Part shown: positions 7,710 through 16,325 of the stretch, piece after piece
Layout of the letters: every line of letters begins with the position of its first letter
How positions within the stretch are numbered: the stretch's first letter is position 1
Assembly: GCA_009691915.1 (NCBI GenBank)
Contig: SIAD01000003.1
Span: forward strand, 122,736 to 186,735
DNA from: Phycisphaerales bacterium
GTDB taxonomy: Bacteria; Planctomycetota; Phycisphaerae; Phycisphaerales; SM1A02
Length of the DNA stretch: 64,000 bases
Direction: 5' to 3'
Program-made: the position numbers and the translations under genes
The notes under the pieces: model-generated
Database searches by the model: none
Told to the model about the DNA's origin: nothing
What the model saw: the letters and a program-made list of their open reading frames with translations, nothing else

Positions 7710-9323
7710 ATGGATGCCATGGGTCCCATGGATGCCGCTAAGCGAGAGTTCGCCAGGCGACTCTTCGAAGAGGCGATCAGCACAGGCACGCCCGATCCGG
7801 CAGAGTGGACATCGACGAAGACCGACGACCGTGAAGTTGTCGCTGAAGTGATCCGTCTTCTCGAGCGGCACGGCTCGCACGCAACCCACTCAGACGCAGC
7901 GTCCACCCCGGGTGTGACGAAACTTGCCGACCCCCTGCTCGGGGCGACGCTTGGCGGTTTTGTACTCGTGAAGATGGTGGGGGTGGGAGGAATGGGCCGG
8001 GTCTACCTGGGAACACCCCTCGCGGATCCGAAGGGCGAGGTAGCGCTCAAGGTGCTGGCACGCGGCCTCACGGGGTCGATCGCCCTGCAACGGTTTGAAC
8101 GGGAGGCGGAGGTGCTTGGGCGTCTCAAACACCCGGGCATCGCGGCGTTTCTCGGCAGCGGCGTCTACGACGACGGCGAGGGTGCAGTTCCGTGGTTCGC
8201 GATGGAGTTCGTGGGCAACGCGATGCCTCTATCGCAGTGGTGCGATTTCCGCAACCTCACACTGCGCGAGAGGGTCGGAGTCGTCGCTCAAGTGGGAGAC
8301 GCAATCGGCTATGCGCACCGACTGGGGATCGTCCATCGCGACCTTAAATCGGCCAACATCCTCGTGAATCCGCACGGCGAAACAAAGATCATCGACTTTG
8401 GTGTTGCCCGATGTGTCGGGTCCGAGTCGGGCTTGGGCGCACTGCAGACCCAGACCGGGCAACTCGTGGGGACGATGCAGTACATGAGCCCCGAGCAGTT
8501 CGAGGGGGATCCAAGGAAGATTGATCAGCGCGCCGATGTCTACGCGCTTGGCGTCATCCTCTACGAACTCCTTTCAGGAACCTATCCCCACGATGTGCGA
8601 ACGCTGCCCGTTGCGGAGGCTGCGCGGATGGTGTGCCAGGAGAACGCGCCAGACATCAGGACCTGCCTGCCCGACTGTGACGGAGCGCTCGCCACCATCG
8701 TCGCCCAGTGTCTGGCGCGCAGTCGCGAATCCCGCTATCTCGATGCGGGGCAGGTTGAAGCGGCGCTCTCGGGGTGGCTCCGCGGCGTCGAACCGATCGC
8801 CATCGAGCCCTCGGCCAAGGAGCGCGTGAATCGTGGTCCAGGACGCGAACCGAGGGGCGAACCCGAGGATGTCCATCGAGGGATCGAAGTAGTTGCGATT
8901 GCCCGCTCCGGCGGATGGCTTGTGCCGATTCTCTCTCTGCTGCTCGTCGCAGTCGTCGTGCTCGTGGCGACCGGACTCGTCACTCCGCAGCGAGTCGTGG
9001 CATGGTGGCACTCCGCCCAGGCGCAGATCGTCGCCGATGCCACCGGCTCAGTCCCTGGCGGTCCAACATTTGTTGAACCCATCACTGTCGAATCCGATCC
9101 GGCAGGTGCCACGGTCACTCTTGACGGCAAGGTGGTCGGGATGACTCCGTGCCGTTCCGAAGTCGCGTGGCAAGAAGGCCGCGCATCGGCGACGGTGGTA
9201 GTAGCCAAGGATGGATTCCGCCGGGAAACGATGGTGATTGCTGCGGCCCCGCGGGGGGGGCGCACGGCACCATTGAAAGTGGCCGTGCGCCTCGTCCCCG
9301 CCTTGGTGCCCACCCACCCCTGA
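7710..9323 (+). CDS. Membrane Ser/Thr protein kinase with periplasmic PEGA domain
   Basis: 537 aa Hanks-type kinase. Seen: P-loop GVGGMGRVY (91-99), ATP lysine in VALKVL (K114), catalytic HRDLKSANIL (209-218, D211), DFGVAR (229-234) and the APE-like GTMQYMSPEQ. A single membrane helix lies near 404-427 (LVPILSLLLVAVVVLVATGL). The external C-terminus contains a PEGA module (ESDPAGATVTLDGKVVGMTP, around 465-485). The N-terminal 75 residues recall the regulatory segment of planctomycete kinases. It probably senses envelope state and phosphorylates cytoplasmic targets. All key residues are intact, so it should be active. The gene is monocistronic; the convergent neighbour is the PilC gene. Confidence 0.92.
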   Translation: MDAMGPMDAAKREFARRLFEEAISTGTPDPAEWTSTKTDDREVVAEVIRLLERHGSHATHSDAASTPGVTKLADPLLGATLGGFVLVKMVGVGGMGRVYLGTPLADPKGEVALKVLARGLTGSIALQRFEREAEVLGRLKHPGIAAFLGSGVYDDGEGAVPWFAMEFVGNAMPLSQWCDFRNLTLRERVGVVAQVGDAIGYAHRLGIVHRDLKSANILVNPHGETKIIDFGVARCVGSESGLGALQTQTGQLVGTMQYMSPEQFEGDPRKIDQRADVYALGVILYELLSGTYPHDVRTLPVAEAARMVCQENAPDIRTCLPDCDGALATIVAQCLARSRESRYLDAGQVEAALSGWLRGVEPIAIEPSAKERVNRGPGREPRGEPEDVHRGIEVVAIARSGGWLVPILSLLLVAVVVLVATGLVTPQRVVAWWHSAQAQIVADATGSVPGGPTFVEPITVESDPAGATVTLDGKVVGMTPCRSEVAWQEGRASATVVVAKDGFRRETMVIAAAPRGGRTAPLKVAVRLVPALVPTHP

Positions 9324-9356
9324 ATCCCGCCGCTCCTGCGCGAACGCACGAGACGG

Positions 9357-9376
9357 TCCCGAAGGCCCACTCGGGA
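9357..9376. terminator. Small hairpin between convergent kinase and pilC genes
   Basis: Inverted repeat TCCCGA / TCGGGA (6 bp, 8-nt loop) in the 53-bp gap between convergent stops. No U-tract follows, so it is only a weak terminator candidate. Confidence 0.3.
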
Positions 9377-10636
9377 TCAGGTATGGATGGATTTGCTCAG
9401 TCCGAAAATCGGCAGCAGCATCGCCGCCGCGATTCCTCCAACGACTACTCCCATTCCAAGAATCATGATTGGCTCGATCAGACTGGTTGCCGTCTTGATC
9501 GCGGTGTCTAGTTCATCCTCCGCAAACGCTGCGGCATGGTCGAGCGTCTCGCACAGTCGACCGCTGCGCTCGCCGGCATTGATCATCGCCGAGACCGGTC
9601 GTGGGACGAAGTCGGACTTCAGAAACGCCGTCGACATGTCCTGCCCGCGATTGACCCGCTCCTCGAGTTCGTCCCACAGGCCCGCGTACAGCGAATTGCC
9701 GGTGACGCTCCGAAGAATCTTGACGACCTCTAGAAGACTGACGCCCGCGGCAAGAAGCGTCCCCATCGTCCCTGCGAAGCGGACGACATAGAGCTGCTTG
9801 AACATGTTCTTCACGATGGGTGTGTTGAGGCGCAGCCAGTCGAGGCTGTGCCGACCCGATTCCGAACGCGCCCACATGACCGATCCGACGACGACGGTGG
9901 CAAGCGACGAGATCCAAAGAATCCAGTGCGTGTGAATGCTGTCAGCGAGTGCCATCAGACCCTGAGTGATCAGCGGAAGCTTGTCCCCCTGCGCCAAGAA
10001 GAGCGGGCGGAACTTTGGCAGCACAAAGGTCATGATCACCGTGACGGCAACAAACGCCACAAAGAGCATGATTCCCGGATAGGCCATCGCGCCCTTTACC
10101 TGCCTCGTGAACTTGCGCTGCTTGGCGAGATCGCGGGCGATCCTTCCCAGCATCTGGTCCATCATTCCGGTGGCCTCGGCGGCCTTGAGGAGCGAGATCA
10201 TCACGGGTGGGAAGATGCGTGGCCACTTCGCCATCACCACGGAAAGGTCTTCGCCTTCGCAGACATCGTCCTTGATGCGGCGAATGACCGCTGCAGCCTC
10301 TTTGCACTGCGTCTGCGCTGCATAGGTCTCGAGTCCCTCGACGAGCGAGACGCCGGTCTTCATCATCACCGAGAGTTGCGTGCAGAGCGAGAGAACCTCA
10401 TCCCGCTTGAATCTGGCGGAAAGACCGCGGTCGCCGGGCGTAGCTCGTTCGAGCGGCTTGGCGTCTAGGTCGGTCAGCGCGACGGAGACGGCGGACAGCC
10501 CCTGGTGCCGCAGTTCGCGGACGACGCCCGCGTAGGTCTCGGACTCCATGATTCCGCGATGTTGCGAACCGTCGGACCGACGGGCTCGCCACTCGAAGCG
10601 TTTAGTCAGAGGCAGTTCAGCGACGGCAGGCACCAT
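9377..10636 (-). CDS. pilC: Type IV pilus / type II secretion inner-membrane platform protein (PilC/GspF)
   Basis: 419 aa. Two T2SSF repeats are visible: LCTQLSVMMKTGVSLVEGLE (about residue 85) and FAGTMGTLLAAGVSLLEVVK (about 285). The three membrane helices of the family follow, the last being ILGMGVVVGGIAAAMLLPIF near the C-terminus. It forms the inner-membrane platform turned by the ATPase PilB. The start overlaps the pilB 3' end by 20 bp, with a strong GGAGG just upstream of ATG-GTG, so coupling with pilB is expected. It is the last gene of the leftward pilus operon. Confidence 0.92.
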   Translation of the reverse strand: MVPAVAELPLTKRFEWRARRSDGSQHRGIMESETYAGVVRELRHQGLSAVSVALTDLDAKPLERATPGDRGLSARFKRDEVLSLCTQLSVMMKTGVSLVEGLETYAAQTQCKEAAAVIRRIKDDVCEGEDLSVVMAKWPRIFPPVMISLLKAAEATGMMDQMLGRIARDLAKQRKFTRQVKGAMAYPGIMLFVAFVAVTVIMTFVLPKFRPLFLAQGDKLPLITQGLMALADSIHTHWILWISSLATVVVGSVMWARSESGRHSLDWLRLNTPIVKNMFKQLYVVRFAGTMGTLLAAGVSLLEVVKILRSVTGNSLYAGLWDELEERVNRGQDMSTAFLKSDFVPRPVSAMINAGERSGRLCETLDHAAAFAEDELDTAIKTATSLIEPIMILGMGVVVGGIAAAMLLPIFGLSKSIHT

Positions 10637-12359
10637 GCACCTCCTCAGGGGTAGTCAAACCGGCAAGCACCTTTTGCATGCCGTCATCCCACAAGGTTTC
10701 AAATCCCCGCTCGGAAAGCAAGTGACGGATGACACTCAGGTCCTCATTTGTTGAGATGGCCTCGAGGATCTGCGCGTCCGGGACGAAGAGCTCGTACAGG
10801 CCAACGCGTCCGGCGTACCCGCGCTCATGGCACCGACGGCACCCGATGCCCTTCATGAGTTGTGTGGCACTTGCGGCATACTTGCCGAGGCTCAGCCGGT
10901 CGGCAGCGTTGGGGATGTAGGCGGTCTTGCACTGCGAGCAGTTGCGGCGCACGAGCCGCTGCGCAAGAACTCCGCGCACACTGGCAGCGACGAGGAACGG
11001 TTCTACCCCGAGGTTCACCAACCGCGTCACGGCACTGGGGGCATCGTTGGTGTGCAGCGTCGAGAGAACCATGTGGCCTGTGAGCGCTGCCTGGACAGCG
11101 GTCTGAGCGGTCTCGGAGTCGCGAATCTCGCCCACCATGATGACATCGGGATCCTGCCGTAGCAGTGATCGCAGCGCCGAAGAAAAAGTCAGGCCCGCCT
11201 TCACATTGGTCTGTGTCTGGTGGACGCCGGGAATATTGCTCTCCACAGGATCCTCGACCGTCGAGACATTGATGGCAACCGTGTCAAAGCCGGCCAGCAC
11301 GGAGTACAGAGTCGTCGACTTACCGCTGCCAGTGGGTCCGGTGACCAAGACCACGCCGTGTGGTTCGTCGATCACCTCCTTGAAGAGCGCCGCGGTTGAC
11401 TCGCGGAAACCGAGTTTCTCGAGGGGAAGCCGCGACCCGCCGACATCGATCACTCGCATCACGACCTTCTCGCCGAATTTCCCGGGGAGGGTCGATACGC
11501 GAAGGTCGATCGGTCGGCCGCTGACTCGGACGCTGATCTCTCCGTCCTGTGGCACGCGACGCTCGGAGATGTCGAGCTTGGCCATGATCTTGATGCGGCT
11601 GGCGATCGCCGCGTGCATTCGGTAGGGGGGCTTCACACGCTCATGCAGGACACCGTCGACGCGCAGGCGCACTCGCAGGTGACCGTCATCGGGTTCGATG
11701 TGGATGTCTGATGCACCTTCGGAAACTGCACAGGCAATGATGTGGTTCACAAGGCGGACGACGGGACCGCTGGACGCCTCCTCGGCGCCTGCGGCCATCT
11801 CCGCCGTCTGGCTCTCCGTGACCTCGCCTACGACATGATCGAGGTTGTCGAGGATCTCCGCGACGAGATTGTCGGTCTGCGCGCCGTTGCGCTCGGCGAC
11901 CGTCTCGACTTCAGGCATCGGTACGGCGAAGGCCGCCTCAATCCGCTCGGGTGTGCTAACCGCCACACGGATTCGGAATCCCGTGATTCGCGCCAGTCGT
12001 TCGTTGACAACAAAGTCGTCGGGGTTGGAAGTACAGACGACAAGCGTCCCGTCGCTGAGGGACATGGGGAGCACCATGTGCTCATTGCGGATCGACTCGG
12101 GGACGAGTGCCCGCACGGCGACATCGGCATCGCCGCGAGGATCTTCGATGAACTCAAGCGCCTTGGCCTGCGCCAGGGCGCGCAGGAGCTGCTCTTGCGT
12201 CACGAGCCCACGCTCGATGAGGATTTCCCCAAGCATCTTGCGCTGGCTGTCGCCGGACTGAACGCTCAGCGCAGCGCGGAGCTGATCGGCAGTGAGCAGC
12301 TTGCAGTCAAGAAGTACCTGGCCGAGGGAGAGCGTGGCGGGGCGGGCGAGTTCACTCAT
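10617..12359 (-). CDS. pilB: Pilus assembly/secretion ATPase (PilB/GspE)
   Basis: 580 aa hexameric motor ATPase for pilin polymerisation. An MshEN-type N-terminal domain (SLGQVLLDCKLLTADQLRAA) precedes the T2SSE core. Seen: Walker A GPTGSGKST (about 341-349), Asp box EDPVE, Walker B VIMVGEIRD, His box STLHTNDA, and a tetracysteine zinc site (CSQC and CRRC). All residues needed for activity are present. The start was set at ATG 12359 rather than an in-frame codon at 12398, because 12359 gives an 8-bp ATGAGTGA overlap with the upstream gene, matching the tight coupling seen throughout this operon. Confidence 0.94.
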   Translation of the reverse strand: MSELARPATLSLGQVLLDCKLLTADQLRAALSVQSGDSQRKMLGEILIERGLVTQEQLLRALAQAKALEFIEDPRGDADVAVRALVPESIRNEHMVLPMSLSDGTLVVCTSNPDDFVVNERLARITGFRIRVAVSTPERIEAAFAVPMPEVETVAERNGAQTDNLVAEILDNLDHVVGEVTESQTAEMAAGAEEASSGPVVRLVNHIIACAVSEGASDIHIEPDDGHLRVRLRVDGVLHERVKPPYRMHAAIASRIKIMAKLDISERRVPQDGEISVRVSGRPIDLRVSTLPGKFGEKVVMRVIDVGGSRLPLEKLGFRESTAALFKEVIDEPHGVVLVTGPTGSGKSTTLYSVLAGFDTVAINVSTVEDPVESNIPGVHQTQTNVKAGLTFSSALRSLLRQDPDVIMVGEIRDSETAQTAVQAALTGHMVLSTLHTNDAPSAVTRLVNLGVEPFLVAASVRGVLAQRLVRRNCSQCKTAYIPNAADRLSLGKYAASATQLMKGIGCRRCHERGYAGRVGLYELFVPDAQILEAISTNEDLSVIRHLLSERGFETLWDDGMQKVLAGLTTPEEVHGACRR

Positions 12360-12900
12360 TGGGGGTCTCGAAGATGTCAATGCCCATCGTGAGGTCACTG
12401 TGGTGTGCGCCGCAGGCGAAGGTGGCGCTGCGATGGCCGACGCGGATGAGCTGGAAGCGCTGGTTCGTTTTGGGATCGGTCCAGAACTGGCCCACCCGCA
12501 TGGTGCGCCCGCTGATTACCGCGTGCGTGCCATCGAGTGTCGCCTGCAGAACGAGCCCTGCATCGGCTACGGCCGGCTGTACCGCGCTCGCGGCCGCCGC
12601 CGCCGCTGGCTTCGGGGCCGGAGGGGCTGCGAACGGACTGCGAGATGGCTTGTGCGCGAGGTTCCATCGTGGAGTCGAAGAGACAAACGCGCTAGGGATC
12701 GCCGCGACGATTGCCGTGGCGGAGGCAGGCGCGACCGTACTCGCTGGCACAGCTGCTGCGATCGCAGCCTTGGGTTCCATGGCCACCTTGCCCATGAAGA
12801 TGCCAATGGCAACGACCCCGGAGAGCATTAGCAGGGCGAGCTGTCGCGAGGATGTGCCGAGTCTGGTGGCCAGCATCGTCCACCGGTTCGATAAACTCAT
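12352..12900 (-). CDS. PilP/GspB-like single-pass pilus protein (putative)
   Basis: 182 aa: a short cytoplasmic N-terminus, one membrane helix (LALLMLSGVVAIGIFMG), about 80 residues of Ala/Pro-rich linker, then a small beta domain with AVISGRTMRVGQFWTD and FQLIRVGHRSATFAC. The last part matches the layout of GspB/PilP C-terminal domains, where 'A-I-I-N-G-x-x-V-x-x-G' leads into a short beta fold that contacts the secretin. The position between pilO and pilB supports a role linking the inner-membrane PilMNO complex to the secretin. The assignment is by architecture and context. Confidence 0.65.
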   Translation of the reverse strand: MSLSNRWTMLATRLGTSSRQLALLMLSGVVAIGIFMGKVAMEPKAAIAAAVPASTVAPASATAIVAAIPSAFVSSTPRWNLAHKPSRSPFAAPPAPKPAAAAAASAVQPAVADAGLVLQATLDGTHAVISGRTMRVGQFWTDPKTNQRFQLIRVGHRSATFACGAHHSDLTMGIDIFETPNE

Positions 12901-13448
12901 GGGTGCAACTCCTCCTGGGCACGGAAGAACTCGTCGATCCCAACCGTCGCCTGGACATGCTCCCCTGTCTGCCGGAACTCGACAACCCGTACCCGATTGA
13001 GCCCAGCCTCGTTCTCGGCGCTGCCGAGCGCGGCAAAGACGGCATCGAATGATCCTGTCATCTGGAGCTCGACCGCGCGGCGGTCAAGTTTCATCCCCGC
13101 GGGTCGCGCAAGCATCGGCTCTCGCTCTCCAATCTTGATCGACTGGTCGAGCACCTCGGTGCCGTCGATGGCCCTGGTCAGCCTGGTGACGAGTGCGCTC
13201 TCATTGACATCCGAGCGCAGCGAGTGCCCGCGGTCGAGCACCTCGGCGCGCAGTCGCCCAAGCTCAGCCTGCAGTCGGTCACACTCATCGCGCTGCACGA
13301 GGTACTGGTCGGTGGCGCGGGCGAGATCCTTGCTGTCCACGCGCATCTGTCGCGCCTTCGAGTAGTTCGGAACGGCCACCAGAGCGACGACGGCAAGCGC
13401 CACGGTTGCGGGGGCGAGAGCCCAGATCCAGTACCCGTTGCGTTTCAT
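12897..13448 (-). CDS. pilO: PilO-like pilus alignment-complex protein
   Basis: 183 aa with one N-terminal helix (WIWALAPATVALAVVALVAV), a coiled coil (about 35-75, LARATDQYLVQRDECDRLQAEL) and a C-terminal ferredoxin-like fold (ELQMTGSFDAVFAALGSAEN, then VRVVEFRQTG). This is the PilO layout. It pairs with PilN in the periplasm. ATGA overlaps on both sides (with pilN upstream and the PilP-like gene downstream) confirm the start and the polycistronic arrangement. Confidence 0.78.
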   Translation of the reverse strand: MKRNGYWIWALAPATVALAVVALVAVPNYSKARQMRVDSKDLARATDQYLVQRDECDRLQAELGRLRAEVLDRGHSLRSDVNESALVTRLTRAIDGTEVLDQSIKIGEREPMLARPAGMKLDRRAVELQMTGSFDAVFAALGSAENEAGLNRVRVVEFRQTGEHVQATVGIDEFFRAQEELHP

Positions 13449-14107
13449 TGGTGAACCTCGGCAGCTGGTTGCGTGATGGTCGAGGCCCCGGACGAGACCA
13501 CTTCGTCAGATGCCACCAACGCGGGGTTGACTCTGAGACGCATCACGAACTGTTGGTCGGTGCCACCGGCCGCCCTCGGCGCGGTTCGTTGTTCGACGAC
13601 GGTGACCGCGACGAACGGTTGCGTCTTCCTGAGGCTTGTCGCGAGTGCCTGGACATCCTCGGCGGATCCAGCGCGTCCATTCATCTGCACCGTATACACC
13701 GGGCGCGCCGCCGGCGCACCTCTCGTGAGCTTTGTCTCGTCGAGCGAGACGCGCAGCGACTCCAACCAGCTGCCCTGGGGGAGCAGGTTGGCGATAGTGG
13801 CGACAATCTCTGTCGTCTCCACCGGAGAACGCAGGACGCTGTCGGCGCCCAGTTCCGCGTGCAGCGCGGCGCGCTCCGCGACTCCATTCGCGAGGAGTTC
13901 GTCGACCCTGTTGGCACGATCGCGCATTGACACGATCACCGAGTGCTCGGCACGCGCGTGGCGCAGTTCGACGAACGAGCTCGTGACACCGCCGACGGTG
14001 ACGGTCAGGATGAGCGCGGCACCAAACTTGAAGAGTCGCAGGCGGGACCGGCGATGGATGTGCCGTCGCGCGTCATCCGGGAGCAGATCGACGAAGAATT
14101 CGTTCAT
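13445..14107 (-). CDS. pilN: PilN-like pilus assembly protein
   Basis: 220 aa. The cytoplasmic N-terminus MNEFFVDLLPDDAR corresponds to the PilN motif 'INLLP' that docks in PilM. A membrane helix (LFKFGAALILTVTVGGVTSS) and a coiled coil follow, then a fold with LLPQGSWLESLRVSLDETKL and VQMNGRAGSAEDVQALATSL. The start at 14107 overlaps the pilM stop by ATGA; the frame continues further upstream, but there it is antisense-like sequence inside pilM. Confidence 0.82.
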   Translation of the reverse strand: MNEFFVDLLPDDARRHIHRRSRLRLFKFGAALILTVTVGGVTSSFVELRHARAEHSVIVSMRDRANRVDELLANGVAERAALHAELGADSVLRSPVETTEIVATIANLLPQGSWLESLRVSLDETKLTRGAPAARPVYTVQMNGRAGSAEDVQALATSLRKTQPFVAVTVVEQRTAPRAAGGTDQQFVMRLRVNPALVASDEVVSSGASTITQPAAEVHQ

Positions 14108-15120
14108 GCGACCCTCCGAGCCGACGAGACCGGTGCATGGTGAGACGGCAGAATCGTGGCAATCGCCGCGGTCCAGTGAGAGTGCGATCCAGTACCCGCG
14201 GGGGCGGCGCTCCAATCGACGCGGCGCGCCGAGTCGAAGAGTTCGGTGGAGGCACCACACACAGAGCCGATCGCGGAGGCCACTCCGGGCTCCTCTGCGA
14301 GCGGTCCGCTCATGCGGATGCACTCCGGCCAGGATCCGGGGGCGCGTCGTTCGACATGGCGGAGGCACTGGAGCACCTGTTCACCAAGCTGCCGCCAGCG
14401 CCAGGCCTTCGACTCGGAATGGGCTTCGGTGCCCGCGATGGAAATCAGGTCGGGGTTGAGTTGGGCGCTCGATTCCCACTCGAAGGCGCGGAAGTACGCG
14501 AGGCCGTGAAGATTGAGAAGCGCAAGCGTCGCGCGATCGGGCTCGAGGTGCAGGAATCCGAACGATCCGACGCGTCCCCCGTCCTTGATCGTTCCCCAGG
14601 CCATCCGCATGGCAGCGACCGCGCCGAGTTCAGCACGATTTGTCTGGAGCCCCGCGTGCGCCAGCAGTTTGATCGCCCGGTTGATGAGTGACTTCTGCGA
14701 GGCGACTACCAGAACTTCCTGTGTTGTCCCGCCAAGCGTCCCATTGCGGATCGGGAGATGACCAGCGACGAGATCCTCGCGCTCCATCCCCATTCGATCA
14801 ACTGCGGTCCAAGAGATCGTATCGCGCAACTCGTCACCTGCAACGGAAGGGACCTCTACCAATTCGGTGAAGACTGATGAGGAGGGGAGGGCCAGGGCGC
14901 ACGCGGCACCCGAAAACTTCCCTTGCTTGAGGGCATCGCGGAGTCGCCGTGCCATCGGTTCGTCCAGCGGTCCGTCCTCGAAGATTCCGGTGGCAGCAGG
15001 CAGCGTCGCCACGGCGTGGACGGCGGGAGCCGTCGACACGGAAGAGAGCTGGATCATCCTCGTTGCGGATCTCGAGAAGTCCACGGCGATCGGGCTGCGC
15101 TGTCCTGGCGAATTGAACAC
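14104..15120 (-). CDS. pilM: PilM-like cytoplasmic actin-fold pilus protein
   Basis: 338 aa. The N-terminal SPIAVDFSRSATRMIQLS is the phosphate-1 strand of an FtsA/PilM-type actin fold. ALPSSSVFTELVEVPSVAGD resembles the PilM core, and LGAVAAMRMAW and FLHLEPDRATLALL resemble the second half. PilM binds the N-terminus of PilN on the cytoplasmic face and contacts PilB. It is the first assembly gene after the pilin in the leftward operon, separated from it by a strong hairpin. Confidence 0.8.
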   Translation of the reverse strand: MFNSPGQRSPIAVDFSRSATRMIQLSSVSTAPAVHAVATLPAATGIFEDGPLDEPMARRLRDALKQGKFSGAACALALPSSSVFTELVEVPSVAGDELRDTISWTAVDRMGMEREDLVAGHLPIRNGTLGGTTQEVLVVASQKSLINRAIKLLAHAGLQTNRAELGAVAAMRMAWGTIKDGGRVGSFGFLHLEPDRATLALLNLHGLAYFRAFEWESSAQLNPDLISIAGTEAHSESKAWRWRQLGEQVLQCLRHVERRAPGSWPECIRMSGPLAEEPGVASAIGSVCGASTELFDSARRVDWSAAPAGTGSHSHWTAAIATILPSHHAPVSSARRVA

Positions 15121-15161
15121 GAGTGGCTCCTGAGTGTGTTGGGGTCCGTCCGTTCAAGACT

Positions 15162-15200
15162 GTGCGCCGCGAGGGGATCTGCATCCCACTCGCGGCGCAC
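15162..15200. terminator. Long GC-rich hairpin between pilin and pilM
   Basis: Perfect 12-bp inverted repeat GTGCGCCGCGAG / CTCGCGGCGCAC, extended inside by GGGAT / ATCCC around a 4-nt loop with one bulged base. It lies between the pilin stop (15259) and the pilM start (15120). No U-tract follows on the minus strand, so partial termination, RNA stabilisation or processing is more likely than complete termination. It would allow abundant pilin mRNA with limited read-through into the assembly genes. Confidence 0.65.
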
Positions 15201-15258
15201 GGCTTTCCACTTGTCTGCGCAGTCACGCGGACCGCGCACGCGCTGTCAGATACTCAAC

Positions 15259-15612
15259 TCAGGGGGTCGGAATGACCTTGCCGCTGCTGTACGACCAGCC
15301 CTTGGCGGAGTTGACTTGATTGACATAGTCGGCGGCTGTGCAGTAGCCAGCTGTGGCGAGTTTGGCGAGGTCTGCATCAGCGATCTGGCCGTTGGCAGTG
15401 GCGATGGCCGTTCCGCCGCCGGGGAGGAACTGGTTGTAGCGCGTGATCATGGTGAGGATCTGCGCGCCACGGGCATCGGCCGCTTCAGTCTGCGCGTCGG
15501 TCAGGGCGCTGGTCACGCTGGGCACAACCAGAGCTGCGAGCACGCCGAGAATGACAACGACGATCAGGATTTCGATCAGGGTGAATCCGCGCTTGATAGT
15601 GCGAGCAATCAT
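15259..15612 (-). CDS. Major type IV pilin / major pseudopilin (GspG-like)
   Basis: 117 aa prepilin. MIARTIKRG is the basic leader, cleaved after G9 to expose FTLIEILIVVVILGVLAALV with the conserved Glu at +5. A short globular domain follows with ADARGAQILTMITRYNQFLP. Its ending, with paired small polar residues and one Cys, is like small GspG-type pilins. The start at 15612 has a clear GGAGAA Shine-Dalgarno 7 nt upstream, one of the few good ribosome sites in this window, as expected for a highly expressed structural gene. It heads the leftward pilus operon. Confidence 0.92.
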   Translation of the reverse strand: MIARTIKRGFTLIEILIVVVILGVLAALVVPSVTSALTDAQTEAADARGAQILTMITRYNQFLPGGGTAIATANGQIADADLAKLATAGYCTAADYVNQVNSAKGWSYSSGKVIPTP

Positions 15613-15630
15613 GAGTGTTCTCCAAGTGGC

Positions 15631-15778
15631 GACCCCCTCTTCAGTTGGGGGGTCATGTTTGCAAATGCTGGATCCCGACATTCAAGATCCGACACCTACA
15701 CCATCGGAACCCGGCGGCGGGAATCCAAGGCAACTTGAAAGTATTTTGGATGGTTTTGTCCCCCCAGACATGACCCCC
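15631..15778. promoter_or_regulatory. Divergent pilus regulatory region with repeated GGGGGTCATGT dyads
   Basis: Between the pilin start (15612) and the rightward pseudopilin start (15813). GACCCCC (15631-15637) and GGGGGTC (15648-15654) form a hairpin in the pilin 5' leader. The 11-mer GGGGGTCATGT (15648-15658) recurs as its exact inverse ACATGACCCCC at 15768-15778, about 110 bp away. The arms flank the whole intergenic region, as expected for a looping regulator that controls both operons. No clear sigma-54 box was found. Confidence 0.5.
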
Positions 15779-15812
15779 TTGCTTTTTGAGCGCAGGAACC
15801 GAGAGTTCGCCC

Positions 15813-16325
15813 GTGAAGTTGCGAGGATGGGAAACCAAAGGGATCAGGGCTGTGGGAGCGAACCGCCCTGGAATGACCCTGATCGAGTGCCTCGTGGCGA
15901 TGGCACTGGTCGTCGTTGCCGCGGCGATCATGTCGAGCGCGGTCCGCGATGGTCTCGCGGCGCAGGAGGACGCTCTGGCATTGACGCTCGGAGGGACTGC
16001 CGCGGAGTCGCGTGTCGCTGAGTATCTAGCGAAGCCATACGCATCGATCGCGGCGGCGGATGCCACCGAGAATGTCGGTGCGATGACGACTCCCCAAGGG
16101 GGCGCGTTCTCCGAGAGCTATTCTAGATTCGGTCGTCGCACGATCGTCTCCGAAAGGTCACTCACGGTTCCCGACTTTCCAGGGCTGTCCATCCCGGGCT
16201 ACCTGATTCAGGTAACAGTGTCCGATCTCTGGGATGGGACGGAGCGCAAAATCGTTGCGCTCCAACGGTTCCGACCGCGGACGATCGAAGACGAGATCGC
16301 CGCCGCCGCTGCGGGGACCCCGTGA
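15813..16325 (+). CDS. Minor pseudopilin (GspI/PilV-like)
   Basis: 170 aa. The leader ends GANRPG and is followed by MTLIECLVAMALVVVAAAIM, a class III prepilin N-terminus with Glu at +5. The C-terminal part is a short beta-rich domain. GTG at 15813 gives a 21-residue leader; an in-frame TTG at 15786 gives a longer one and is less likely. First gene of the rightward operon. The next gene starts on an overlapping GTGA. Confidence 0.78.
   Translation: MKLRGWETKGIRAVGANRPGMTLIECLVAMALVVVAAAIMSSAVRDGLAAQEDALALTLGGTAAESRVAEYLAKPYASIAAADATENVGAMTTPQGGAFSESYSRFGRRTIVSERSLTVPDFPGLSIPGYLIQVTVSDLWDGTERKIVALQRFRPRTIEDEIAAAAAGTP

Noticed and set aside
15768..15795. Sigma-54 promoter for the pilus operon (TTGC element)
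   Set aside because: TTGCTTT is present, but the GG of the -24 element is missing at the needed spacing.
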